Part shown: one piece after another, positions 1 through 6,082 of the stretch | Layout of the letters: the number at the start of each line of letters is the position of its first letter | Position numbering within the stretch: the stretch's first letter is position 1 | Source of the DNA: Deltaproteobacteria bacterium UBA5756 | GTDB taxonomy: Bacteria > Desulfobacterota > Syntrophorhabdia > Syntrophorhabdales > Syntrophorhabdaceae | Direction of reading: 5' to 3' | Length of the DNA: 7,834 nucleotides | Assembly (NCBI GenBank): GCA_002418985.1 | Contig: DIFE01000099.1 | Span: 532-8,365 of the forward strand | Position numbers and translations under genes: made by a program | The notes under the pieces: model-generated | Seen by the model: the letters and a program-made list of their open reading frames with translations, nothing else | What the model was told of the DNA's origin: nothing | The model's database searches: none

Positions 1-197
1 CCCTTGCCGTTGCCGCGGTTATGCATCTGCCGGGACGGCTCGTGAATATGGCGCGCGGCGACAGGCTCCGTGGCACAGAAACCGACCACGCCGCAGCCGC
101 CTTCTTCCTCGCATTTGTAGGTAGGGTAGGGTATACGCAGCTCTTCGATCAGCCGCTGTCGGGAACACAAGATTTTTTCTATAATCCCGTTGTTCAT
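1..197 (-). CDS. Class II glutamine amidotransferase subunit of split glutamate synthase (partial, 3' end beyond window)
   Basis: The first 65 codons of a gene that runs off the left edge. The reading frame starts MNNGIIEKIL and reaches EEEGGCGVVGFCATEPVAAR, then HIHEPSRQMHNRGNGKG. The CGVVG block is the nucleophile motif of Ntn-type (class II) glutamine amidotransferases, which hydrolyse glutamine and pass ammonia to a synthase partner. The nucleophile would be Cys35, so removal of a 34-residue leader is expected before activity, as known for GltB propeptides; that cleavage is inferred. The RGNGKG segment fits the conserved loop of the stand-alone glutamate synthase amidotransferase family. 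The ATG overlaps the TGA of the preceding synthase gene (ATGA), so the two are probably translationally coupled and make partner subunits. The ATG start is chosen on that overlap. Confidence 0.85.
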   Translation of the reverse strand, partial: MNNGIIEKILCSRQRLIEELRIPYPTYKCEEEGGCGVVGFCATEPVAARHIHEPSRQMHNRGNGK

Positions 198-1774
198 GTA
201 TGGGTCTCCACATCGTTGGTATAATCGAGATGCATCAACAGGTCGGTACGCCCGCGCAACTCGCTGACGCTGCGCATGCCGAACCGCTTCAATATGCTTA
301 CCAGTTCTTTTCGCCAGGCACTGTACAAATTGATAATCCGCTGTGTGCCCCACTCGAGATCCACATCCGCCGCAAGTTCAGCATCGGTGGTTGCAATACC
401 CCGCGGGCAGCCGCGTCCGCTTTCGCAGCGCGAACATCGTATACAGCCCAGTGCAACCAGTTCGGACGTGCCGACGACAACACCATCGGCCCCCAGTGCG
501 ATCGCTTTCGCGATGTCGTGAGATGTCCGCAACCCGCCGCTGGCGATCAACGTGACCTTGTCCCGAATACCTTCGTCCGTGAGGAAGCAATGGACTTTTA
601 CGATACCGTATTCGATCGGCATCGCGATGTTCTTTTTGGCTATGTCGGGTGCGGCTCCCGTGCCGCCGTACCCGCCATCGAGGTGCACGATATGCGTGCC
701 GGCGGAGTAGCTGCCCACGGCGACCATGTCCACGTCATTGGGGGTAGACACCTTGGTGGATATCAGGGTCCGCCGGTTGACGTGTTTGATCCAGTCCATG
801 TGCTTCTGATGATCTTCGATGGAGTAAACGCTGTGAAACGGAAAGGGTGAAAAAAGCGAAATCCCCAGGACCGTCTCGCGCATTCTGGCGACTGCCGGTG
901 TAACTTTATCGGCCAGCAGGTGGCCGCCGAGACCTGGCTTGGCCCCCTGAGCGTACTTGAACTCGACGATGCGGACACGTTGGATCGTTTCTTCGCGAAC
1001 ACCGAAAAGGCCAGTGGCTATCTGGGTGATGACGTGATCGTCATATGGCTTCATGCGTTCCATGTAACCGCCTTCACCGGTGCAGGTAAAGGTATTGAAA
1101 GCGACGGCGGCGCGGGCCTTTGAAAGCTGGACGACGTTGCTGACGGAACCGAAGGACATGCCCCCGCCATACCACGGAACGTCGATTTTTATCTGCGGAC
1201 GGCCGTCATCCCGTCTGTTGAGCACGATGCTGGTGTCTATCTCGTCATCGCGCAAATCGACGGGTGGTTTTTCGGGGAATTTGAACCGCAGCCGGTCCAA
1301 ACCGCCTCCGGAAGCTCCGGTCTCATAGTCGTAGCCGTATTCAGGTGACGGGGGTTCCCCGGTTTCCGCCATTTTCCAGGTAGCCATCAGCATGTCCGGT
1401 GTCCAGCGAAAGTCGCCCATCGCCTTTAACATCGGATTCTCAACCATTTTCAGTGCCTTGTTCGGGCACAGGTCGATGCAGTAATGGTCCGTTTTCTGGC
1501 AGGAAGGACCTATGCAAACATTCAAATGCGGGGCGGAAAACAATTTGTAGCCCGGTTTCAATACGTGCACACCATGAGGGCACACCTCGGCGCATTTGCC
1601 GCAGAGTTTGCAATTGCTGTCCCGGCGAATGATATACTTGGCTATCTCGTTACGATAGCGTGAGGGCGCCGGCTTCACCTCGCGAGCTATCTCAACCTGC
1701 GGCACCAGCGTTTTCGCGGTGTTTTCAGGCAGAATTTCCTTAAGAACTGATTCTTTTGCCAAAGAGCCTTCCAA
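194..1774 (-). CDS. gltB: Ferredoxin-fused FMN glutamate synthase domain protein (archaeal-type GltB)
   Basis: About 526 residues from the proposed TTG start. It forms glutamate from 2-oxoglutarate and channelled ammonia, using electrons that arrive through bound Fe-S clusters (family knowledge). Near residues 55-103 there are two ferredoxin-like cysteine sets, CKLCGKCAEVCP and C-x4-C-x6-C-x3-CP. The FMN barrel follows with GGGMSFGS (about 203-210), TGEGGY (232-237), KYAQGAKPGLGG (273-284), DGGYGGTGAAP (366-376) and the phosphate-binding SGGLRT and GADGVVVGT. A last Cys group, CIRCSRCESGRGC (444-456), follows the barrel where GltB carries its 3Fe-4S cluster. All expected catalytic loops are present. 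A GTG at 1810 is possible, but TTG at 1774 has AGGAGG six bases upstream. With TTG the gene overlaps the upstream one by 35 bp. It has no amidotransferase domain; that is the next gene. Confidence 0.9.
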   Translation of the reverse strand: MEGSLAKESVLKEILPENTAKTLVPQVEIAREVKPAPSRYRNEIAKYIIRRDSNCKLCGKCAEVCPHGVHVLKPGYKLFSAPHLNVCIGPSCQKTDHYCIDLCPNKALKMVENPMLKAMGDFRWTPDMLMATWKMAETGEPPSPEYGYDYETGASGGGLDRLRFKFPEKPPVDLRDDEIDTSIVLNRRDDGRPQIKIDVPWYGGGMSFGSVSNVVQLSKARAAVAFNTFTCTGEGGYMERMKPYDDHVITQIATGLFGVREETIQRVRIVEFKYAQGAKPGLGGHLLADKVTPAVARMRETVLGISLFSPFPFHSVYSIEDHQKHMDWIKHVNRRTLISTKVSTPNDVDMVAVGSYSAGTHIVHLDGGYGGTGAAPDIAKKNIAMPIEYGIVKVHCFLTDEGIRDKVTLIASGGLRTSHDIAKAIALGADGVVVGTSELVALGCIRCSRCESGRGCPRGIATTDAELAADVDLEWGTQRIINLYSAWRKELVSILKRFGMRSVSELRGRTDLLMHLDYTNDVETHT

Positions 1775-3149
1775 AGGTCTCCTCCTCGATATCTTCAAAG
1801 AACAATGCACGCCCGGTCTCGCCGCGCAGACGGCGGGCTTCCCGCATCCCCATTGCTCCCATAACCTCGATCAACTGGTCATGCCAGACCGCGATCAGAT
1901 TCGTCATACGTCCGACCCCGTATTGGGCGGTGATGGTTTCAATCTTCGCCGGACAGTCGAAACCATCGCGGCAGCTTCCACAAAAGCGGCACTCAAGGGC
2001 TATCAATAACGGCACATTGATGGTTACCGCGTCGGCACCGCAAATGATCTCTTTCGCCATATGTTCCGCCAGGGCGATTCCTCCGCCGGCGATAATGGTT
2101 ACCTCATCCCGGATGCCCTCTTTTACGAGAGACGTATGGATATGCCGTGTCATATCTTTTATGAACCCGGGTGTTTCTACCCCTGTTTGATTCCCGTTGA
2201 TATCGGACACGATGTGTATCACTTCCACAGCAGGATTATGGGCAAGCTCTATGGACCTTCCTTCGCCGCGGGAGTCGAGTTCAACTCTCACTGCGACGAC
2301 CAGGCCCGGATTGACGGTTTTGATCTCTTCTATCCGTTGTTCGACTCCGTCATCGTCGGCTATTTCAATGAGGCGCGACTTCCTGAGGATTTCCGGCGTG
2401 GGCAGAGAAGCGTCTTTGCCGACATGGAAGACTACGTTCAATAAATGCTTTTCGTTGTACGTCCCCAGAAGACCTTGCTGTTCCCGGTCAACGATCATCA
2501 TCGTGCCGGTTTTGGCGGCGACAGCCAGCAGCATCGGCATGAGATTGGGGAACTGATATTCTTTCGGGAACATATCGATCAATATCGGCACCGGCAAGTC
2601 TACAAGCGGTGGCAACGGGGTAGTCAGCCGGTTGTTTTCAAATGAAAGCAGTTTTGGCTTTCTTCCGATATCGACGGAGGTGCTGATATATTCCCGCCCG
2701 TGAATTCCATCGCGGGTAGGCCGGACGATCTCCGACATATCGGTCCACATGGAATCGAAGCCGACGCCCGTGAATTTGCCCCGGTAGCCGGCGCCGGAAA
2801 CAGGAATGCCGGCGGTTTCCGCCTGGTTCCAGGTCGTCAGAATAATGTCAGGCGTATAATACCCGTTGCCCATACCTTCGTATTCGGGGTTCACGGTTAA
2901 GGCCAGGATACCTTTCGTGCACTTCTGAACGCAGGAAAAGCAACCCATACATTCAAAGAACATGGCGTTGAATTCATCCAGGTCTTTGATATATTGCGTT
3001 TCCTGCCGGTAGCGGTCATAGACGCACGCCTTTTTCACACAATTATGGCATCGGGCGCAATCCTCGCGCCAGTCGACAATACCGAACTTACCTATTTTCG
3101 GTAATCTCGGTGGGATCTTTTTGGTCTCTATATGATATTTCTTCGGCAT
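1740..3149 (-). CDS. Divergent Fe-S glutamate synthase-like protein (paralog of the next gene)
   Basis: 469 residues, ATG start with GAGG upstream, 18 bp after metF. The N-terminus has two cysteine sets, C31/C34/C37/C42 (CARCHNCVKKAC, an unusual four-residue last gap) and C67/C70/C73/C77 (CMGCFSCVQKC), likely holding two Fe-S clusters. The remainder aligns by eye with the downstream FMN synthase protein: YYTPDIILTTW against RWTPDMLMATW, IAGGGIALAEHMAKEI against IASGGLRTSHDIAKAI, and C387/C390/C393/C399 against the post-barrel Cys group. The GGGMSFGS, TGEGGY, GAKPGLGG and DGGYGGTGAAP loops are absent, and the active-site lysine of the STKVS motif is arginine (VAVRVE, R288). I infer an electron-transfer or structural subunit, not a second active synthase. 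It belongs to the glutamate synthase-related superfamily; the exact family name is not certain. Confidence 0.85.
   Translation of the reverse strand: MPKKYHIETKKIPPRLPKIGKFGIVDWREDCARCHNCVKKACVYDRYRQETQYIKDLDEFNAMFFECMGCFSCVQKCTKGILALTVNPEYEGMGNGYYTPDIILTTWNQAETAGIPVSGAGYRGKFTGVGFDSMWTDMSEIVRPTRDGIHGREYISTSVDIGRKPKLLSFENNRLTTPLPPLVDLPVPILIDMFPKEYQFPNLMPMLLAVAAKTGTMMIVDREQQGLLGTYNEKHLLNVVFHVGKDASLPTPEILRKSRLIEIADDDGVEQRIEEIKTVNPGLVVAVRVELDSRGEGRSIELAHNPAVEVIHIVSDINGNQTGVETPGFIKDMTRHIHTSLVKEGIRDEVTIIAGGGIALAEHMAKEIICGADAVTINVPLLIALECRFCGSCRDGFDCPAKIETITAQYGVGRMTNLIAVWHDQLIEVMGAMGMREARRLRGETGRALFFEDIEEETFGRLFGKRISS
1781..1786 (-). promoter_or_regulatory. Ribosome binding site deciding the TTG start of the FMN synthase gene
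   Basis: AGGAGG on the minus strand, six bases before TTG at 1774. It lies inside the last codons of the upstream gene, where it encodes part of the acidic EEETFG tail. A full consensus site at ideal spacing favours 1774 over the GTG at 1810. Confidence 0.65.
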
Positions 3150-3167
3150 TTCATCCAGCCTCGATTC

Positions 3168-4061
3168 TTACGTTACAGCCGCCAGCAACTCGCCTACCCT
3201 CGACTCATTCCCGCCGGAAAGGATGTGGACACCTTTCAGGCCCGGAAGTCCTTTGAGTTTATTTATAGTTTCAGCGGCGATGCTGACACCCTCTTTCTCC
3301 TGGGCCCCGGCGTCGCCGGCAGCCGTCAGCCGGTCGATAATTGTTTCAGGGATAATGAAATCGGTGTGAGCAGAAGTCAATTCGACAGCCTGGGCGGCGC
3401 TCCTCAGAGGCAGGACACCAGCGAGGATTGCAGCCCTGCCGGCAAGCCCCGCATCGCCGACGGCTTTCAGCCAGGCCTTGAAATTATCGACATCGAATAC
3501 GGCCTGAGTTTGAATAAAATCAGCGCCCGCGGCTATTTTCTTACCCAGCCTTATGATATTCAGTTCAAGCGGTTTCAGGTCCGGGTTTGCGGCGGCGCCT
3601 ATCAGCACGGCGAAGTCTCCCTGAATCTTCGTGCCGTCCGACAGGTGACCGCCGTTCATCTTCCTGACGATATCTATCAGTTGAATAGAATCAATGTCGA
3701 AGACGTTGGCTGATTCACCGCAACCTATAAGAGTCTGGTGAAAACCCGACAGGCACAGCACATTCCTGATGCCAAGATAAGCGGCTCCCAGCAGATCGGA
3801 TTGAAGGGCGATGCGATTGCGGTCTCTCGTCACTATTTGAAATACCGGTTCGATGCCGGCCTGACGTAAGGCGGCAGACGCTGCCAGACTGGACATCGAT
3901 ACACCGTAGTGGTTATCGGCCGCATTGACCGCCGTCAGGGCGGCGCTGCCGAAAATCTTCGGATCAATCGTCAACCCGGTGCCGGCAACCGGCAAATACT
4001 CGGCGGTAAAGATGAAGTCCTTGCCGCTGATCTTGACTGCTAACTTGCTATCAGGTTTCAT
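3168..4061 (-). CDS. metF: Methylenetetrahydrofolate reductase, MetF family
   Basis: 297 residues, the usual length of a single-domain MetF. This cytosolic flavoprotein interconverts 5,10-methylene- and 5-methyl-tetrahydrofolate. Visible family marks are TAEYLP with the acid-catalyst Glu21, DNHYGVSMSSLA (49-60), QIVTRDRNRIALQSDLLGA (75-93), LGIRNVLCLSG (96-106), NVFDIDSIQLI (119-129), TQAVFDVDNF (185-194, holding the conserved Gln) and GVLPL. The residue after LSG is Phe107, where MetF usually has Asp (E. coli Asp120). ATG has AAGGAG eight bases upstream. The gene begins 18 bp after mvhD and ends 18 bp before the Fe-S glutamate synthase-like gene. In acetogens MetF pairs with MvhD/HdrA-type electron carriers (established), so reduction by MvhD instead of NAD(P)H is likely here, as an inference. 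Confidence 0.93.
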   Translation of the reverse strand: MKPDSKLAVKISGKDFIFTAEYLPVAGTGLTIDPKIFGSAALTAVNAADNHYGVSMSSLAASAALRQAGIEPVFQIVTRDRNRIALQSDLLGAAYLGIRNVLCLSGFHQTLIGCGESANVFDIDSIQLIDIVRKMNGGHLSDGTKIQGDFAVLIGAAANPDLKPLELNIIRLGKKIAAGADFIQTQAVFDVDNFKAWLKAVGDAGLAGRAAILAGVLPLRSAAQAVELTSAHTDFIIPETIIDRLTAAGDAGAQEKEGVSIAAETINKLKGLPGLKGVHILSGGNESRVGELLAAVT

Positions 4062-4079
4062 ACCCTGTACTCCTTGGCG

Positions 4080-4508
4080 TTAGACTGACGAAGAACTGTC
4101 GACCCCGGTGACCGCGGCGCTCTGAACCATTGTCCTAATCTGAAGTCGGAAATCTTCTAATTTATGGATAACTCCCGCAATGCCCTCATCGTCCATCTGA
4201 ATCACCCTGGTCCGGGCCTTTCCGAGTCCGGCTTCCTGCAGTAATTCGTCGACGGCCTGCACCCGTTTTCTGGCCCGCATATTACCTTCCATGTGACGGC
4301 ATTCGCCTTCTTTGCATATCATGACGACTGCACCATCCGCGCCGGTGTCGAATGCCTTGGTCAGGTACAGAATGTCCAGTTTTCCGGAACAGGGCAGAGA
4401 GACCATTCTAATTTCATCACCCTGCCGTGAACAGCTGCGCATCAGTTCTTTCTGATCGTAGCTCGTCGCACAATGAAAGAGATATATTCTGGGAATGTGG
4501 TTATTCAA
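4080..4508 (-). CDS. mvhD: MvhD/FlpD-type iron-sulfur electron-transfer protein (hydrogenase iron-sulfur subunit family)
   Basis: 142 residues from a TTG start. The family carries a [2Fe-2S] cluster and hands electrons between an HdrA- or flavin-type partner and a dehydrogenase or reductase. Conserved blocks are PRIYLFHCATS (C13), SLPCSGKLDILYLTKAF (C40), GADGAVVMICKEGEC (C65, C70) and EGNMRARKRVQAVDELLQEAGLG. C26 is a further candidate ligand. It lacks the CNWC and CHPGDCHY forms of classical methanogen MvhD and looks like the CK-x-GEC variant. The start is set by AAAGGTGG six bases before TTG at 4508, and it puts PRIYLF close to the N-terminus as in the family; an upstream GTG at 4565 lacks this support. 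The gene is first in the operon and directly followed by metF. No hydrogenase or HdrA gene is visible in the window. Confidence 0.88.
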   Translation of the reverse strand: MNNHIPRIYLFHCATSYDQKELMRSCSRQGDEIRMVSLPCSGKLDILYLTKAFDTGADGAVVMICKEGECRHMEGNMRARKRVQAVDELLQEAGLGKARTRVIQMDDEGIAGVIHKLEDFRLQIRTMVQSAAVTGVDSSSSV

Positions 4509-4514
4509 AGCCGG

Positions 4515-4522
4515 CCACCTTT
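4515..4522 (-). promoter_or_regulatory. Ribosome binding site deciding the TTG start of mvhD
   Basis: AAAGGTGG on the minus strand with a six-base gap to TTG at 4508. It supports the short, family-consistent N-terminus. Confidence 0.6.
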
Positions 4523-4541
4523 GTCTGTAGTTAATGGAGCC

Positions 4542-4563
4542 GCTTCGGTAACTTTGCCGAAGC
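4542..4563 (-). other. Stem-loop in the mvhD leader
   Basis: Perfect 7-bp inverted repeat GCTTCGG / CCGAAGC (4542-4548 with 4557-4563) around an 8-base spacer; one extra U·G or G·U pair may close the loop. It sits 34 bases before the TTG start. There is no following T-run, so it is not a classic terminator. It could affect translation or mRNA stability. Confidence 0.45.
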
Positions 4564-4751
4564 ACGCGGACTCCTTCAGTTCTCTCTGTCCCGGTATACT
4601 ACTATTCGCCTTATGTTCCGCCGGTTGACAGCCGTCTTTACTCAAGATCGGCAGGCCGCCCGGAGGAGAATAGAAGATTACCCTGTCTCTGACTAGGTGA
4701 ACGACATTGTTCGGTGTTTTACAGAACCCCTCGGAGGTCGTTGAGGGAATA

Positions 4752-4765
4752 GCACGTCGATGTGC
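4752..4765. promoter_or_regulatory. Palindromic operator-like site at the mvhD transcription start
   Basis: GCACGTCGATGTGC is a near-perfect palindrome (12 of 14 positions symmetric) just downstream of the -10, at the inferred start. The other copy has GCACGTCAATGTAC at 6063-6076. Conservation and position suggest a repressor or regulator site; the protein is unknown. Confidence 0.35.
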
Positions 4766-4771
4766 ACGTAC

Positions 4772-4800
4772 AGCATAATCTACCCGACTTGATTTTACAA
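4772..4800 (-). promoter_or_regulatory. Sigma-70-like promoter of the mvhD-metF-glutamate synthase operon
   Basis: The -35 is TTGTAA (4795-4800) and the -10 is TATGCT (4772-4777), with a 17-bp spacer, on the minus strand. The second copy of the repeat keeps both hexamers at the same spacing while the spacer sequence has diverged. No GG-N10-GC sigma-54 pattern is present here. Confidence 0.6.
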
Positions 4801-4845
4801 GCGTAAATTTGGACGCGTTCTGGATCATGGGCACCTTCTGTCCGA

Positions 4846-5631
4846 TCAACTCTCGCACGGTCTCCACCAGTCTTCCTGTCCCTGCTGTGGCCATGAGCCT
4901 TCATCCATGAACCTGGCTACGACTTTTCGGGATTGCAGGGAAGATTCAACGATTCTCTTAAAGTTCGTGATTACTCTTTTCCCCTGATCGGCAAAGCTTT
5001 CCATGATCTTCCTGCCGTCGCGGATTATCCTGGCCACGTCGATCCCTCTTTCGTTTTGCATCCAGGCCTCGACCATCTCCGGGGTTACCTCGATGTGGAA
5101 CTGAAGGCCGTAGGCACAGTGCCCGACCTTGAACGCCTGGTTGGGACAAACCCGGCCCTTTGCAAGAAGGACACCATCGTCGGGTACGTCGAAGGTGTCC
5201 TCGTGCCATTGGAAAACGGTCATATGCTGGGGATTACCCCTGAAAAGATTATCGTCCATACCTTCCCGGGTTTTCATCACGGTGGACCATCCGATCTCTT
5301 TTTTCGGGGACTTCATTATGCGGGCACCGCACGTTTTCGCAACAAGCTGGGCACCAAGACATATCCCGAGGAGAGGCACTTCATCGATAAGGGCGCGCCT
5401 TATGAAAGACTCTTCGCTCTTCAAAAAAGGGTACGCATCTTCCTGGTAGACGTTCATGGGACCACCCAGGATGACGATCCCGCCGACATCGTCGAGGTCG
5501 TAGGGAAGGTTTGTCCCGGCTCCGAAAAGTTCCAAGACTTCTACGTTCCATCCGTCATCCAGAAAGAGATCCGCAATGTATCCGGGGCCTTCCTCTTCAA
5601 CCTGTTTTATGACAAGCAGTCTCTTTTCCAT
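4846..5631 (-). CDS. Stand-alone class I glutamine amidotransferase (GuaA amidotransferase domain-like)
   Basis: 261 residues, cytosolic. This domain hydrolyses glutamine to supply ammonia; the acceptor reaction is unknown because no synthetase domain is fused. The triad is complete: Cys91 in GICLGAQ, His179 and Glu181 in QFHIEVTPEM. The oxyanion strand is VILGGPMNVYQED (53-65), typical of the GMP synthase-like single-domain group (COG0518). ATG is preceded by AGGGGAAG at good spacing. The C-terminal stretch after about residue 190 is basic and helical-looking and ends in WPQQGQEDWWRPCES, which I do not recognise. It lies 77 bp after the small gene at 5709-5954, probably in one transcript from the promoter at 6083-6111. 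The setting, between amtB and glutamate synthase genes, suggests a nitrogen-related role, not guanine synthesis. Confidence 0.9.
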   Translation of the reverse strand: MEKRLLVIKQVEEEGPGYIADLFLDDGWNVEVLELFGAGTNLPYDLDDVGGIVILGGPMNVYQEDAYPFLKSEESFIRRALIDEVPLLGICLGAQLVAKTCGARIMKSPKKEIGWSTVMKTREGMDDNLFRGNPQHMTVFQWHEDTFDVPDDGVLLAKGRVCPNQAFKVGHCAYGLQFHIEVTPEMVEAWMQNERGIDVARIIRDGRKIMESFADQGKRVITNFKRIVESSLQSRKVVARFMDEGSWPQQGQEDWWRPCES

Positions 5632-5648
5632 ATTGCTTCCCCTGTTGT

Positions 5649-5679
5649 CCCTCGTGCTTCCGGGCGGAAGTTCCGAGGG
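5649..5679. other. Two-part stem-loop before the class I amidotransferase gene
   Basis: The outer arms CCCTCG (5649-5654) and CGAGGG (5674-5679) enclose the inner hairpin CTTCC-GGGC-GGAAG (5657-5670), with a small internal loop between them. It lies in the 77-bp gap between the small gene and the amidotransferase gene, ending 18 bases before the ATG. There is no T-run on either side, so it may be a processing or stability element. Confidence 0.5.
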
Positions 5680-5708
5680 GTTGGGTAGTAGTCCGTCTCA
5701 ATTCCGTA

Positions 5709-5954
5709 TCAGTCGCCGCTAAAGCACTTTCTGAGATATTCGAGCTGATAGTAGAGCTTCTGAAAGCCGTCCTTCAGGTCGCCGTCGCTGGGATCAATCT
5801 CCCACAACAATCGAATGTCCTTAAGTGATTCCATGGCACTGCAAACGATACCACCGAGTGCCGTATCGGCTACGCCCTCCATCTCGCGGGCGAGAGAGCT
5901 AAGAGGAACAACCTTGACTATGGGAAAGTGTCTTAAACTGTCTGAATGGGCCAT
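5709..5954 (-). CDS. Small protein of unknown function (81 aa)
   Basis: An 81-residue protein I do not recognise, beginning MAHSDSLRHFPIVKVVPL. The ATG at 5954 has GAGGTG four bases upstream. An in-frame TTG at 6071 would add 39 residues translated from the conserved leader repeat and is unlikely. The sequence holds a single central Cys (GGIVCSAMES), an acidic stretch (EIDPSDGDLKDGF) and a tyrosine-rich, helical-looking end (KLYYQLEYLRKCFSGD). There is no signal peptide or membrane segment, so it is probably cytosolic. It is the first gene after the promoter at 6083-6111 and is followed 77 bp later by the class I glutamine amidotransferase, so it may be a partner or regulator of that enzyme; this is inference only. 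It is not a PII (GlnK) protein, although it follows amtB, where glnK often sits. Confidence 0.65.
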   Translation of the reverse strand: MAHSDSLRHFPIVKVVPLSSLAREMEGVADTALGGIVCSAMESLKDIRLLWEIDPSDGDLKDGFQKLYYQLEYLRKCFSGD

Positions 5955-6062
5955 AAAGCACCTCACAAATACCTTTTCAGGCTTTTTAGTCCAAGACGTT
6001 GACTGGTTTTTGAACGGCTTTGTTCGCTTTTTGAAAACCCCTCGGAGGTCGTTGAGGGATCT

Positions 6063-6076
6063 GCACGTCAATGTAC
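6063..6076. promoter_or_regulatory. Operator-like site at the transcription start of the 81-aa gene unit
   Basis: GCACGTCAATGTAC at the same place relative to the -10 as the palindrome at 4752-4765, with less perfect symmetry (GCAC against GTAC). It is a candidate for binding by the same regulator. Confidence 0.3.
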
Positions 6077-6082
6077 GGTTGT

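Larger units (their letters stand above)
4691..4800 (-). repeat. Promoter-leader repeat, copy B (upstream of mvhD operon)
   Basis: A direct copy of the segment at 6001-6111 in the same orientation. Positions 4725-4748 are identical to 6036-6059 (24 of 24). The flanking 52 bases (4749-4800) align without gaps, with matches concentrated at the -35, the -10 and the start of the leader. The distal part keeps a short inverted repeat GAAC-N6-GTTC (4699-4712) whose loop differs between copies. The 24-base core can fold as CCCTC/GAGGG on the RNA. Confidence 0.8.
4509..4845 (-). other. 337-bp region between the class I amidotransferase and mvhD: promoter and long 5' leader
   Basis: The region holds a sigma-70-like promoter (4772-4800), the conserved leader block (4691-4771), a strong hairpin (4542-4563) and the mvhD ribosome binding site. 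The inferred transcript start is near 4765, giving a leader of about 257 nt. A reading frame stays open on the minus strand to a TGA at 4505-4507 that overlaps the mvhD TTG. It passes through the promoter repeat, has no good start with a ribosome binding site, and resembles no family I know, so I do not call it a gene. I see no U-tract terminator for the amidotransferase. Confidence 0.6.

Noticed and set aside
4600..4765. Glutamine riboswitch in the mvhD leader
   Set aside because: A CGTTCACC string is present, but the matching purine-rich GGAAGTAGG-type segment of the known glutamine aptamer is not.
4505..4894. 129-codon open frame on the minus strand between the amidotransferase and mvhD, ending in TGA that overlaps the mvhD TTG
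   Set aside because: It begins inside the amidotransferase tail, runs through the promoter repeat, lacks a credible start with ribosome binding site, and has no recognisable motif.
4933..5688. 251-codon open frame on the plus strand
   Set aside because: Antisense shadow of the class I amidotransferase, which has a complete catalytic triad.
5709..6071. Extended 120-residue version of the small protein starting at TTG 6071
   Set aside because: The extra 39 residues come from the conserved promoter-leader repeat, whose other copy is not followed by a homologous protein; ATG 5954 has a proper ribosome binding site.
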